Assembly (NCBI RefSeq): GCF_021216675.1
Contig: NZ_CP086120.1
Location: 4,958,501-5,022,500 of the forward strand
Length of the DNA: 64,000 nucleotides
Source: Streptomyces gobiensis
GTDB taxonomy: Bacteria; Actinomycetota; Actinomycetes; Streptomycetales; Streptomycetaceae
Reading direction: 5' to 3'
Shown: piece by piece, positions 1 to 8,570 of the stretch
Numbering within the stretch: position 1 is the first letter of the stretch
Layout: each line of letters begins with the position of its first letter
Position numbers and translations under genes: made by a program
Notes under the pieces: generated by a model
Seen by the model: the letters and a program-made list of their open reading frames with translations, nothing else
The model's database searches: none
What the model was told of the DNA's origin: nothing

Positions 1-596
1 GCAGCGGCGATGCCGGGGCCGGTATACGCGCCGACGCACACATCAGCCCGACGCGCTTACGCCACGCGCTCGGCCGCTTCGCCAGCGGCGTTACCGTGGT
101 CACCACCTCAACCGGCGACCACGGTGATCCTGACGCACATGGGATGACCGCGAACTCGTTCACCTCGGTGTCGCTGCACCCTCCACTCGTGCTGGTATCG
201 GTCGCCACCGAGGCGGTCACGCACCAGCGGATAGCCGAGAGCGGCCGCTATGGGATTTCCATTCTGAGTGGAGATCAAAAGCCCCTGTCGGAGCACTTCG
301 CGGGTGGCGCACAGCGGCCTGAACTGGTCCGGTTCGTATGGCGCCAGGAGCTTCCGATGCTGGCGGGTGCTCTTGTACACCTCATGTGCACCGTACGACA
401 GGCCCATCTCGCGGGTGACCACACGGTGTACATCGGCGAGGTCGACGGGCTGTGGTCAGGCCCGGGGTCACCCCTGGTGAATTACCGCAAGCAATTTCAT
501 ACACTCGATGTTCTCTGCCAGGACGGATCTCCCGGCCCCGCCCGGCGTGGGGGTCTCCTGAGCAATGGCAAGACGGGACGGTCCACCCATGGATGA
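1..596 (+). CDS. Flavin reductase family protein (5' end outside window)
   Basis: This is an FMN-dependent flavin reductase-like domain protein, expected to supply reduced flavin to a partner monooxygenase or to act as a small flavin oxidoreductase. The reading frame (codons starting at position 3) is already open at base 1 and has no start codon before the conserved stretch GRFASGVTVVTT, which is the beginning of the flavin reductase fold (family knowledge). So the gene starts upstream of the window; the GTG at 96 falls inside the domain. The MTANSFTSVSLHPPL segment at about 148-190 is the flavin-binding loop typical of the family. The 3' end overlaps the start of the aminotransferase gene, pointing to one operon. 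No partner monooxygenase is visible inside the window. Confidence 0.85.
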   Translation, partial: SGDAGAGIRADAHISPTRLRHALGRFASGVTVVTTSTGDHGDPDAHGMTANSFTSVSLHPPLVLVSVATEAVTHQRIAESGRYGISILSGDQKPLSEHFAGGAQRPELVRFVWRQELPMLAGALVHLMCTVRQAHLAGDHTVYIGEVDGLWSGPGSPLVNYRKQFHTLDVLCQDGSPGPARRGGLLSNGKTGRSTHG

Positions 597-1812
597 CCTT
601 GGCAGCAGGTCATGGGAGCAGCTGTTCGCCCGACATGTCGCGGGCGACACCGGTGATGAGATCACCGCTATTCTCAATCAGTCCGGAAACACCGATGCCA
701 TCGCACTCTCCGGCGGATTCCCGCATCCGGCGACATTCCCCAGGAAGGCGCTGGCGGAAAGTTTCTCCCGGGTACTCCAGGACCCCAGTGCGCTGCAGTA
801 CGCGCCCACCGCCGGACTTCCCGGGCTGCGGGACTGGTTCGCTGACTGGCTTGACCGCCAAGAAGGCGTTCGGCCAGCGGAAAGCGAACTCGTGATCACC
901 AGCGGCGGGATGGAGGGGCTGGGACTCATCACCAAGAGCATGCTGGACGCCGGTGACCGGGTCATCGTGGAGGGACCCACCTTCTTCGGCGCACTCGTGG
1001 CGTTTCAGCGGGCCCTGGTGCGCGCGGAGGGCATTCCCATGGACGCCGACGGCCTCGATGTCGCCGCGCTGGAGAAGCTGTTGAGCGAATCATCCGGTGC
1101 CGCGCCCAAGCTGGTGTACGTCATTCCGGACTACCAGAATCCCACCGGGCTCAGTATGTCGGTGGAGCGACGGCACGCGCTGGTAGCGCTCGCCCGGCGG
1201 TACGGCATGCTGATCGTCGAGGATGTCGCTTACCGGGACTTGGGCTTCGACGGTGAGCGACGGCCGAGCCTGTGGGCGTTGGGGCCGGATGTGGTGGCCC
1301 AGGTGGGCACGTTCTCCAAGACGTTCACCCCCGGCATGCGGATGGGCTGGATCGCCGCGCCGAGTCAGCTCATCACACAGCTGGTGCGGGCGAAGCAGAA
1401 CACCGATCAGTGCGCCGGTGCGATGGGGCAGCTGCTGCTGGCGGACTACGGCCGCTCCGGACGGTTCGACCAGGGCATCTCCTTCGCGCGGGACTTCTAC
1501 CGTGAGCGGCGCGACATCATGATGGCCGCCCTCAGCGCTCATCTCCCCGAGGGCATGCGCTTCACCCGTCCACATGGCGGTTTCTTCAGCTGGGTCACGG
1601 TCCCGGACTGCCCGGACACGGTGGCCCTTCAGGAGCAGGCACTGGCCGCAGGAGTCACCTACGTGCCCGGGCGCGCCTTCTACCCGGACGCGCGGGGCGG
1701 CAGCGAACTGCGTCTGGCGTTCAGCCGAGTGCCCAATGAAGACATCACCCAGGGAGTGCGCAGGCTGGCGCAGGTGCTCGCGCGGGTCGGCGGCGAGCGC
1801 GCCGCGCGGTAA
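565..1812 (+). CDS. PLP-dependent class I/II aminotransferase
   Basis: A fold-type I PLP aminotransferase of about 415 aa, most like the 2-aminoadipate/aromatic aminotransferase group (LysN/MocR-tail type). NPTG is at residue 192 and the Schiff-base lysine is K252 in FSKTF, followed by the PGMRMGW phosphate-binding segment. It transfers an amino group between an amino acid and a 2-oxo acid; substrate not determinable here. Two starts are possible: ATG 565 or ATG 589, the latter with a GGGACGG purine run upstream; either overlaps the preceding gene. In the operon it sits directly before an RraA-like aldolase, a combination that could make and then transaminate a branched 2-oxo acid; this is inference. 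Confidence 0.85.
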   Translation: MARRDGPPMDDLGSRSWEQLFARHVAGDTGDEITAILNQSGNTDAIALSGGFPHPATFPRKALAESFSRVLQDPSALQYAPTAGLPGLRDWFADWLDRQEGVRPAESELVITSGGMEGLGLITKSMLDAGDRVIVEGPTFFGALVAFQRALVRAEGIPMDADGLDVAALEKLLSESSGAAPKLVYVIPDYQNPTGLSMSVERRHALVALARRYGMLIVEDVAYRDLGFDGERRPSLWALGPDVVAQVGTFSKTFTPGMRMGWIAAPSQLITQLVRAKQNTDQCAGAMGQLLLADYGRSGRFDQGISFARDFYRERRDIMMAALSAHLPEGMRFTRPHGGFFSWVTVPDCPDTVALQEQALAAGVTYVPGRAFYPDARGGSELRLAFSRVPNEDITQGVRRLAQVLARVGGERAAR

Positions 1813-1847
1813 GGACAGCAGCGGAAGGGAACGAGGGGAGACACCAG

Positions 1848-2528
1848 GTGCAGACCACGTACAACGAGCTTGTCCGGCCGCCCCAGGAGGTTGTTGACGC
1901 GTTATGCGGCATGTTGCTGCCGGAGTACAGCCCGAGCTGTCTGGTCGCCGACGCCCACCCGCGTGTCGGTGCGATCGGAGGTCTTCTGCCGGTCAAGCGG
2001 GAACACCGCGTCATCGGACCCGCGCTGACGGTCGACCTTCCGGAGGACGGCCTGGTCGACATCCTGCCCGTGCTGCCCACGGCACAGCCAGGTGACGTCA
2101 TCGTGCTGGCCTGCCACAGCAACACCCGGATGGCGATGTGGGGCGGCCTGATGGCGACACTGTCACAGATGGCGGGCATCGCCGGCGCCGTGGTGGACGG
2201 CGCCATCCGGGACGTTGACGAACTGCGGGACCTGGATTTCCCGGTCTGGTACCGCGCCACCATGCCGCGCCGCTGCCCGCCTGCGGCGCCGCCCGATACG
2301 GACACACCGGTGCAGGTCAATGTGCCCGTCCTGATCGACGGTGAGCTCGTCCAGCCCGGGGACATTGTGGTAGCTGAGGAGAACGGTGTCGGCGTTGTGC
2401 CACCCGCGCTCGCGGATGAAGTTCTGGCGGCGACACGGCAACTTCTGGCCAAGGAGAGTGTGATCCGCGACAAAATCAACAATAACGCCACGCTGGCGGA
2501 ACTGCTGGCTGAATTTGGTCATCTGTGA
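1848..2528 (+). CDS. RraA-like protein, putative 4-hydroxy-4-methyl-2-oxoglutarate aldolase/oxaloacetate decarboxylase type
   Basis: Member of the RraA/HMG-aldolase family (often labelled demethylmenaquinone methyltransferase-like). Family enzymes use a divalent metal and an Arg-Asp pair to cleave or form C-C bonds in 2-oxo acids, or decarboxylate oxaloacetate. The Arg-Asp pair is R121-D122 in GAIRDVDEL, preceded by the glycine-rich AGAVVDG strand; the length of 226 aa is normal. GTG start at 1848 has GAGGGGAG seven bases upstream. It follows the aminotransferase by 35 bp. Housekeeping members of the family usually stand alone or sit with protocatechuate genes, so its place in this operon suggests a role in building block synthesis. 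Exact reaction unknown. Confidence 0.75.
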   Translation: MQTTYNELVRPPQEVVDALCGMLLPEYSPSCLVADAHPRVGAIGGLLPVKREHRVIGPALTVDLPEDGLVDILPVLPTAQPGDVIVLACHSNTRMAMWGGLMATLSQMAGIAGAVVDGAIRDVDELRDLDFPVWYRATMPRRCPPAAPPDTDTPVQVNVPVLIDGELVQPGDIVVAEENGVGVVPPALADEVLAATRQLLAKESVIRDKINNNATLAELLAEFGHL

Positions 2529-2820
2529 CGGCACCTGTGACACCTGTGAGCAGGCTGACTCGCGGCGTACCGGTGGATTTCAGCCAGATTGTGTGCTGTC
2601 GTGTGCCTCTGGTTGTAAAGTGCTCGGCGGCAGAGGTATTGGCAACGGGGCTCCCCGACTTGGCTGGCGGCCCATCAGTTGGCTTACGGGGAACGGAAGC
2701 TGGGCAGGGAGAGCCACTGAGGTTCGCCCGGACGCGCGCGGCCGTCAGCTGGCCGAGGCGCAAGAAAACGCTCTCTCGGCGTTCCGCCGCCCATTTCAAC
2801 CGAACTCAAGGAGATTTGAC
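2529..2820 (+). other. Leader region upstream of ahcY, no recognised element
   Basis: A 292-base gap between the RraA-like gene and ahcY. It includes small potential stems such as GGGGCTCCCC near 2648-2657 but no riboswitch consensus I could match (see rejected items). A consensus-like ribosome site AAGGAG lies at 2809-2814, just before the GTG of ahcY. The size of the gap in an otherwise tight operon leaves room for an internal promoter. Confidence 0.4.
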
Positions 2821-4290
2821 GTGACGGTTAGCCTGACCACCGACAGTGCAGGTTCGGTGAGCGACTTCAAGGTCGCCGATCTCGCGCTCGCTTCTACCGG
2901 CCGCGAGGAGATCAGGCTCGCAGAGCTTGAGATGCCCGGACTGATGGCGCTGCGTGAGGAGTACGCCCCACAGCAGCCGCTGGCCGGCAAGAGGATCGCA
3001 GGCTCCTTGCACATGACCGTACAGACGGCGGTGCTCATCGAGACCCTCGCCGCGTTGGGCGCGGATGTCCGTTGGGCCAGCTGCAATATCTTCTCCACCC
3101 AGGACCAGGCCGCCGCCGCGGTGGTCGTCGGCCCGAACGGCACGCTCGACAATCCCCAGGGCAGCTCGGTTTTCGCGTGGAAGGGCGAAACCCTGGAGGA
3201 GTACTGGTGGTGCATGGAGCAGCTGCTCACCTGGCCGGATGGGTCGGGCCCGCACTCCATCGTCGATGACGGCGGTGACGCGACGCTGCTGGTGCATCTC
3301 GGGGCCGAGTACGAGGCGACGGGGGATGTGCCCCTCGCGGCCGAAAGCGACTCGGAAGAGTACCGGATCATCCTGGACACGCTGCGGCGTTCGCTGGCTG
3401 ACCACCCCACGAAGTACACCAGTATGGCCAAGGACGTTATCGGGGTCACCGAGGAGACCACGAATGGTGTCAACCGGCTGTACAAGCTGGCCCGTGAGGG
3501 GAAGCTCCTCTTCACCGGCATCAATGTCAATGACTCGGTGACCAAGAGCAAGTTTGACAATAAGTACGGCATCCGGCACTCGCTGGTTGACGGCATCAAC
3601 CGGGCCACTGATGTGATGATCGCTGGCAAGTTGGCAGTGATCTGTGGTTATGGCGATGTCGGTAAGGGGGCGGTCGAATCCCTGCGTGGCCAGGGCGCAC
3701 GTGTGGTCGTGACGGAGATCGACCCGATCTGCGCATTGCAGGCCGCGATGGACGGACTGCACGTCGTGGCACTGGACGAGGTGATCTCCTCCGGCGACAT
3801 CTTCATCACCACGACCGGAAACCGGGACATCATCATGGCCGACCAGATGGCCAGGATGAAGAACAATGCCATCGTCGGCAATGTTGGACACTTCGACAAC
3901 GAGATCGACATGGCCGGCCTCGCCAGGATTCCCGGTATCAAGAAGACGGAAATCAAGCCGCAGGTCCACAAGTGGACGTTCCAGGACGGAAAGTCCATCA
4001 TCGTCCTGAGCGAGGGCAGGCTGCTCAATCTGGGTAACGCCACCGGGCACCCGAGCTTTGTGATGTCGTGCTCGTTCGCCAACCAGACGATCGCCCAGGT
4101 CGAGTTGCACACCAGGCCCGGAGAGTACGAGGAAAAGGTCTACACGCTGTCCAAGCACCTCGACGAAAAGGTGGCGAGGATGCACCTCTCCGCTCTCGAC
4201 GCCACGCTCACGGTGCTCACCAAGGAGCAGGCCGACTACATCGGTGTCGATGTGGAAGGGCCGTTCAAACCAGATCACTACCGCTACTGA
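2821..4290 (+). CDS. ahcY: Adenosylhomocysteinase (S-adenosyl-L-homocysteine hydrolase)
   Basis: Cytosolic NAD-dependent enzyme that splits S-adenosylhomocysteine into adenosine and homocysteine, removing the inhibitory product of methyl transfer. At 489 aa it has the longer actinobacterial form with the extra segment after [11 protein letters not shown]. The NAD site is GYGDVGKG at residues 276-283, and the protein ends in the family hallmark KPDHYRY. The GTG start at 2821 has AAGGAG seven bases upstream; longer in-frame extension to 2515 has no matching homology feature and is rejected. Its position between an aldolase and an ATP-grasp ligase, upstream of a radical SAM enzyme and a methyltransferase, suggests a pathway copy that supports SAM-consuming steps. 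Whether this is the only copy in the genome cannot be seen. Confidence 0.97.
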   Translation: MTVSLTTDSAGSVSDFKVADLALASTGREEIRLAELEMPGLMALREEYAPQQPLAGKRIAGSLHMTVQTAVLIETLAALGADVRWASCNIFSTQDQAAAAVVVGPNGTLDNPQGSSVFAWKGETLEEYWWCMEQLLTWPDGSGPHSIVDDGGDATLLVHLGAEYEATGDVPLAAESDSEEYRIILDTLRRSLADHPTKYTSMAKDVIGVTEETTNGVNRLYKLAREGKLLFTGINVNDSVTKSKFDNKYGIRHSLVDGINRATDVMIAGKLAVICGYGDVGKGAVESLRGQGARVVVTEIDPICALQAAMDGLHVVALDEVISSGDIFITTTGNRDIIMADQMARMKNNAIVGNVGHFDNEIDMAGLARIPGIKKTEIKPQVHKWTFQDGKSIIVLSEGRLLNLGNATGHPSFVMSCSFANQTIAQVELHTRPGEYEEKVYTLSKHLDEKVARMHLSALDATLTVLTKEQADYIGVDVEGPFKPDHYRY

Positions 4291-4383
4291 GTTCTGACCG
4301 GATGCCCTGTCCCCGTGTGCCTGCGGCCTGTGTGCTGTGTGCCCCGGGGACGGGCCGTCCCGTCGTTGACCGAAGGAACGTCC

Positions 4384-5697
4384 ATGTTCAGCCTCGCCCG
4401 CGCGCACGCCAACGGCAACCGCTATCTGCTTCTGCTCGGCTCCGATATTCTGCTGCGTGAGCGCGGCATCGTCTCGGCGTTACGCACTTATCCAGGTCCG
4501 GTCATCGGGATGAGCGAGTCACCCGCGACAAGCAGCGCCAACCGGTTCTTCGACCATGTGCTTACCGCCGACTACTACGACGCCGGGCAGGCCCTCGCCG
4601 CGGTGGAGGCGTTTGAGCGCGAGACGGGGCTACGGCCGGACACGGTGGTGCCCATCATTGAGATGACCGTGCATGTGTCGGTCGCCATCGCCGGCCACTA
4701 TGGCCTGCCGACACTGTCGGATGCCTGCCTCGCCCGGGTCCGGGACAAGCACACCATGAAGGTGGCGTTCGAGGAAGCCGGGGTGCCGTGTGCCCGTCAC
4801 CGGCTGTTCAGCACTCTGCCGCAACTGCGCGCGGCCGCCGATGAGCTGACCTTCCCACTGGTGCTCAAACCGCGTGACTTCGCCGGAAACGTCGGCACCA
4901 TCAAGGTGAACGATCCCAGCGAACTGCCCGCCGCCTTCGACTACTGCCGCAATTCACTGCTGGAGATCGCGCCCACTTACAACTTCGCCGACGGCCGGTA
5001 TCAGGCGGAAGAGTTTGTCGCCGCTACTCATGAGGTCTCGGTGGAAGTGGCCAACCATGAGGGACAGCGCGCCGTGCTGGCGGTGACGAGTAAGTCCAAG
5101 GCCGGGGCCCCGTACTTCACCGAGAAAGGGCAGCTGATACCCAGCCCCGACTCGGACAACGAGGCGCTGCGCCAAGTAGCGCTGGATGCCTGCGCTGCCC
5201 TTCTCATCGACCGTGGTCTCGCGCATGTGGAGGTGCTGGTCAACGGGGACAAGCTGAGCGTGGTGGAAGTGGCGGCCCGTCCGGGCGGTGACGGGATCAT
5301 GGATCTTATCGACCGGGTCTATGGATACAGCCCGTACGACATCCACATCGCCTCCTACCGGGGTGTCATGGACAAGCTGCCGGACCTTCCCAGGCAGCCC
5401 AGGGGCATCGGCGCGACCGTGTTCCTCAAGGCGCCCGCGGGTACGGTCGCCGAAGTGCACACGGTGAATGAACTCACCAGCCAGGAAGTCGCGCTCTACA
5501 CCATCGCCAAGGTCGGGGACTGGTCCCGGCCGCAGACCTCATATCTGGCCCGGGACGGACTGCTGGAGTGCTTTGAGTACGGGCAGCCCGACGAACAGGA
5601 TCCCGTGGCCTTCCAGGCCAGGGTGGACGAGCTGGCCAAAATCCGCGCCGACCAGCTTTTCACCGTGACGGAGACGGCCCCCGAGGAGGGCCGGTGA
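4384..5697 (+). CDS. ATP-grasp domain protein, putative carboxylate-amine (peptide) ligase
   Basis: 437-aa ATP-grasp enzyme. Family members activate a carboxylate as acyl phosphate and join it to an amine. The N-terminal Rossmann-like pre-ATP-grasp part (about 1-105) is followed by the ATP-grasp fold: DKHTMKVAFEEAGVP at about 120-134, the ATP-binding FPLVLKPRDFAGNVGT, and the Mg-binding end VEVAARPGGDGIMDL near residue 300. This layout resembles L-amino acid ligases and BtrJ/carboxylate-amine ligases of natural product clusters. ATG 4384 has GAAGGA upstream; an earlier GTG at 4315 lacks one. The neighbouring exporter and tailoring genes make dipeptide or amide formation a reasonable guess; substrates are unknown. 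Confidence 0.85.
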   Translation: MFSLARAHANGNRYLLLLGSDILLRERGIVSALRTYPGPVIGMSESPATSSANRFFDHVLTADYYDAGQALAAVEAFERETGLRPDTVVPIIEMTVHVSVAIAGHYGLPTLSDACLARVRDKHTMKVAFEEAGVPCARHRLFSTLPQLRAAADELTFPLVLKPRDFAGNVGTIKVNDPSELPAAFDYCRNSLLEIAPTYNFADGRYQAEEFVAATHEVSVEVANHEGQRAVLAVTSKSKAGAPYFTEKGQLIPSPDSDNEALRQVALDACAALLIDRGLAHVEVLVNGDKLSVVEVAARPGGDGIMDLIDRVYGYSPYDIHIASYRGVMDKLPDLPRQPRGIGATVFLKAPAGTVAEVHTVNELTSQEVALYTIAKVGDWSRPQTSYLARDGLLECFEYGQPDEQDPVAFQARVDELAKIRADQLFTVTETAPEEGR

Positions 5698-5707
5698 CAG
5701 CTGGCCG

Positions 5708-5731
5708 CCGGCCCGTTTCGCGACGGGCCGG
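5708..5731 (+). promoter_or_regulatory. Hairpin abutting the ribosome site of the MFS gene
   Basis: A perfect 9-bp stem (5708-5716 with 5723-5731) with a six-base loop TTCGCG ends exactly where the GGAGGAG ribosome site of the following gene begins (5731-5737). It could act as a partial terminator, a processing site or a translational control element within the operon. There is no T-run. Confidence 0.45.
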
Positions 5732-5746
5732 GAGGAGCCACAGGAC

Positions 5747-7015
5747 ATGATCTTAGGCACTCTCCGGACGATCGCCGGGCTCAATCGTGATCTTCGCACG
5801 CTGTTCGTGACGACGCTGCTGTTCCGGTCGGGCACGATGGCCTTTCCGTTCCTCGCGGTGTATCTGCTGGGGCAAGACCGGTACCGGCCAGCTGAGATAG
5901 GTCTGATCGTTGGTGTCTTCGGGGTGGGCGCGCTGCTCGCCGATCTCTCGGCGAGCCTGTTTCTGGGCCGGGTCCGGCCGAGCCTGGTGATGGTGGCCGG
6001 TTCGGTTGTCTACGCGCTCGTCCTCGTCGTACTGCCGCTGCTGTCGGGGCTGGTGGTGCTGGTGGGCGCGACCCTGCTCTGGGGAATGGCGTACGAGGTC
6101 TATACGCCGGCGGCCTACGCACAGGTCGTCGCCAGCTCACCGCCCAGCGAACGGAAGGTCGCCTTCTCCTGCCATCGGCTGGCGATCAACCTGGGCATGG
6201 GCATCGGGCCGGCCATTGGCGGCCTGCTGTTCGCGGTGGCACCAGTGGCGCTCTTCTATATCAACGCGGCCTGTGTGCTGGCTGCGGCGGTCATCCTCTG
6301 GCTGTACGGCCCATCGGCCACCCCGCTCCAGCACAGCGCGGCGGAGCGGGTCCGTCTTGTTTCACCCACCCCCCGTGGCGAGCTTCAGTTCTGGACCATC
6401 TTCAGTCTGGCCATTCCGGTGCATGTGGCGTACGCCTTGCCGCCCATCCTGCTGAGCGCGTACATCATCGAAGGTCTGGGGCTGCCCGCTTACTGGGCGA
6501 GCGTGGTGTTCGTGGTCAACGCGGCCGCGATCGTGCTGTTCGAGGTGCCGCTGAACAAGGCCATGGCCAGCATGTCGCACGCGCGGTCACTACTGATCGG
6601 ATTCGGACTGGCGGGCGCGGGCTTCGCGCTGATGGGTGTCACGGCCCATGGCGTTCTGCTGGCCTTGATCACTTTGGTGTGGACTGCGGGCGAGATGATC
6701 GTGTTTCCCAGTCTGCTCAGCTACGTCAGCCACCTCTCCGACCGATCGGTGGCCAACCGCAACGTCGGCCTCTACTCAGCCGGGGCCAACATCGGTTTCA
6801 TCGCCGCACCGCAGATCGGCTTGGTGCTCACCTCCGACGACTCGCCAGGAACGCCATGGCTGGTCACCGGGCTGGCCGTGGGTGCCGCGTTCGCACTGAT
6901 GCTTGGCTCCCGGCTCAGCGAATGGACCTGGCACTCCGATGAGCGGCAGGAGACTGCCCCTGGCCAGCCGGCCCCTGCGGCCAGCCACCGTTCAAGCGAG
7001 AACAATCAGGTATGA
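5747..7015 (+). CDS. MFS transporter, putative product exporter
   Basis: 422-aa major facilitator superfamily protein in the cytoplasmic membrane with about twelve hydrophobic segments, starting at FVTTLLFRSGTMAFPFLAVYLL. The pattern and length fit drug/metabolite:H+ antiporters (DHA1 type). The motif between helices 2 and 3 is replaced by SLFLGRVRPS, a weak motif A. The C-terminus is short and polar. ATG 5747 has GGAGGAG nine bases upstream. It lies within the + strand operon between the ATP-grasp ligase and the radical SAM gene, so export of the pathway product and self-protection are the likely jobs. Substrate is inferred only from context. Confidence 0.85.
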   Translation: MILGTLRTIAGLNRDLRTLFVTTLLFRSGTMAFPFLAVYLLGQDRYRPAEIGLIVGVFGVGALLADLSASLFLGRVRPSLVMVAGSVVYALVLVVLPLLSGLVVLVGATLLWGMAYEVYTPAAYAQVVASSPPSERKVAFSCHRLAINLGMGIGPAIGGLLFAVAPVALFYINAACVLAAAVILWLYGPSATPLQHSAAERVRLVSPTPRGELQFWTIFSLAIPVHVAYALPPILLSAYIIEGLGLPAYWASVVFVVNAAAIVLFEVPLNKAMASMSHARSLLIGFGLAGAGFALMGVTAHGVLLALITLVWTAGEMIVFPSLLSYVSHLSDRSVANRNVGLYSAGANIGFIAAPQIGLVLTSDDSPGTPWLVTGLAVGAAFALMLGSRLSEWTWHSDERQETAPGQPAPAASHRSSENNQV

Positions 7016-7031
7016 GTTGAAGGAGCGAGAG

Positions 7032-8570
7032 ATGACGATCGCACAGGAAACCGCCCCGTCGATACCCCCCGACGTCCTGGACTTCTTCACGTCACGACGC
7101 GGCGCCTTCGGGGCGATGAACCTCCTTCCCAGCCATCTGCCGACCGAGGCACGCATCCGTCAGCTCGTCAAGAACGTTATGACGGTGGACTACGGCATCG
7201 GTATCGCCTATAACGCACCGCTGTATGAGGAGTATCTGCAAAGCTTCGCCGACGAAAGCGCGCGCAGCTGCGGAACGGTAGGGCTGGACAACACCCATGG
7301 GAGCGTTTACGCGGATCAGCTGGCCCGGCTGCGGTCGCTGGACGGGACACAGCTGGCGCACGAGGTGTCGAAGGCTTCCACTGACACCATGGAGACGGTC
7401 AACCTCTTCATACCCAAGCAGTGCAATATGAGCTGCCGGGGTTGCTATGCGGCGGCCGTTCCCGTCACCACCCGCCCCTACACGGACTCCCTGGTCGAAT
7501 CGTATTTCCAGGGCAGCCTTGCGATGGCACGCCAGGCCAAGCTGCTGGGCGCGCGCACCGTGTACACATCGGGGGATGGCGAGCCCACGCTCTTCCCCCG
7601 CTTCTTCGACCTCCTCGAAGAGTTCCAGAAGCAGGGCATGCAATGGCTGCTGTTCACCGCCGGACTGGCCTTCTCCAGCGAGTCCGCGGCCGAATCGGTG
7701 TGGGAGAGCGCCCGCCAGCATCTGCGGGGCGTCAGCCGGGAACGAATCGCCCGGCGTCTGCACGACTTCAGCCGTGATGGGCAGCCGGATCCCACGGTTC
7801 GCGCGCTGCTCGCGGAGCTGGCCGAGTACCGGGAACAGGTCCAGATCTACCATTCCCTGTGGAGCCCGGACGCGGCCCGCAACTCCGCGATACGACGCCC
7901 CCTGACGGGCGATTACCGGTATGTCACGGTGGACAGCCGCGGCACCGAACTCTCCCTGCCGTCCAGCCTTATCGCCATGATCGACCAGATCTTCACCGGC
8001 GATCTGCGGGAACGGCTCGGCATCGAAATGCCGGTGAGTGACATCAGCGTGTTCGATCTGCCCGCTGTCGCCGCCTACGTTGTCGATCGGGGCCTGCGTT
8101 CATATTTTGAGCCAACGATCCTTACCGGCCGCAACAAAGCGCGGGACTTGGGCGAGGCGCCGCCCGCCGCTCTCGCCGCGAGCGCCCCACTACTGGTGCG
8201 CACCCTGTGTGGATTCCGCAATGTCCATCAGCCCACCGTGAAATATGTGGAGCACCGGGCCGGCAACGGCTTCGCGGCCAGCCCGGGTATGGGGGTGGAC
8301 ACCTCGGATCTCTGGTCCATGGGAGTCCTCGGTCCCTTGATGATCGACGAAGGCGACGACGGACTCTTCTCGGCGGTGCACTCTCCGCTGATGGCCTATG
8401 CCAACTATGTGCATATCACCGGATGCAAGTGCAATGACTTCGCCGCTGAGCTGGCCCGTGACAGGGAAACCATCGCTGCCCGCTGGCGGGAGATCAGCGC
8501 GGTGATGCCGTCCGGTGGCATCCGGCGGGAGGAGCTGCGGACGAGGCTGCGCGGCGGCGGGATCGGGTGA
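7032..8570 (+). CDS. Radical SAM protein with extra C-terminal cysteines
   Basis: 512-aa radical SAM enzyme. The canonical CX3CX2C motif is C131-C135-C138 (CNMSCRGCYA), which binds the 4Fe-4S cluster that cleaves SAM to the 5'-deoxyadenosyl radical; SGDGEPT some 45 residues later resembles the GGE-type SAM-binding motif. Further cysteines C393 (TLCGF), C465 and C467 (GCKCNDF) may form or support an auxiliary cluster, but they do not match the SPASM pattern I know. A B12-binding domain is not seen. ATG 7032 has AAGGAG upstream. It overlaps the methyltransferase by 4 bp, implying translational coupling. I do not recognise the subfamily; the reaction is unknown, and no precursor peptide gene is nearby. 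Confidence 0.85.
   Translation: MTIAQETAPSIPPDVLDFFTSRRGAFGAMNLLPSHLPTEARIRQLVKNVMTVDYGIGIAYNAPLYEEYLQSFADESARSCGTVGLDNTHGSVYADQLARLRSLDGTQLAHEVSKASTDTMETVNLFIPKQCNMSCRGCYAAAVPVTTRPYTDSLVESYFQGSLAMARQAKLLGARTVYTSGDGEPTLFPRFFDLLEEFQKQGMQWLLFTAGLAFSSESAAESVWESARQHLRGVSRERIARRLHDFSRDGQPDPTVRALLAELAEYREQVQIYHSLWSPDAARNSAIRRPLTGDYRYVTVDSRGTELSLPSSLIAMIDQIFTGDLRERLGIEMPVSDISVFDLPAVAAYVVDRGLRSYFEPTILTGRNKARDLGEAPPAALAASAPLLVRTLCGFRNVHQPTVKYVEHRAGNGFAASPGMGVDTSDLWSMGVLGPLMIDEGDDGLFSAVHSPLMAYANYVHITGCKCNDFAAELARDRETIAARWREISAVMPSGGIRREELRTRLRGGGIG

Noticed and set aside
2529-2820. SAH or SAM riboswitch upstream of ahcY
   Set aside because: Neither the GAGGAGCGCUGC-type core of the SAH riboswitch nor SAM-I/IV core segments could be found; the stems present are short.
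2806-4407. 533-codon open frame antisense to ahcY
   Set aside because: It is the mirror frame of a highly conserved gene; such open antisense frames are common in GC-rich DNA and its translation resembles no domain.
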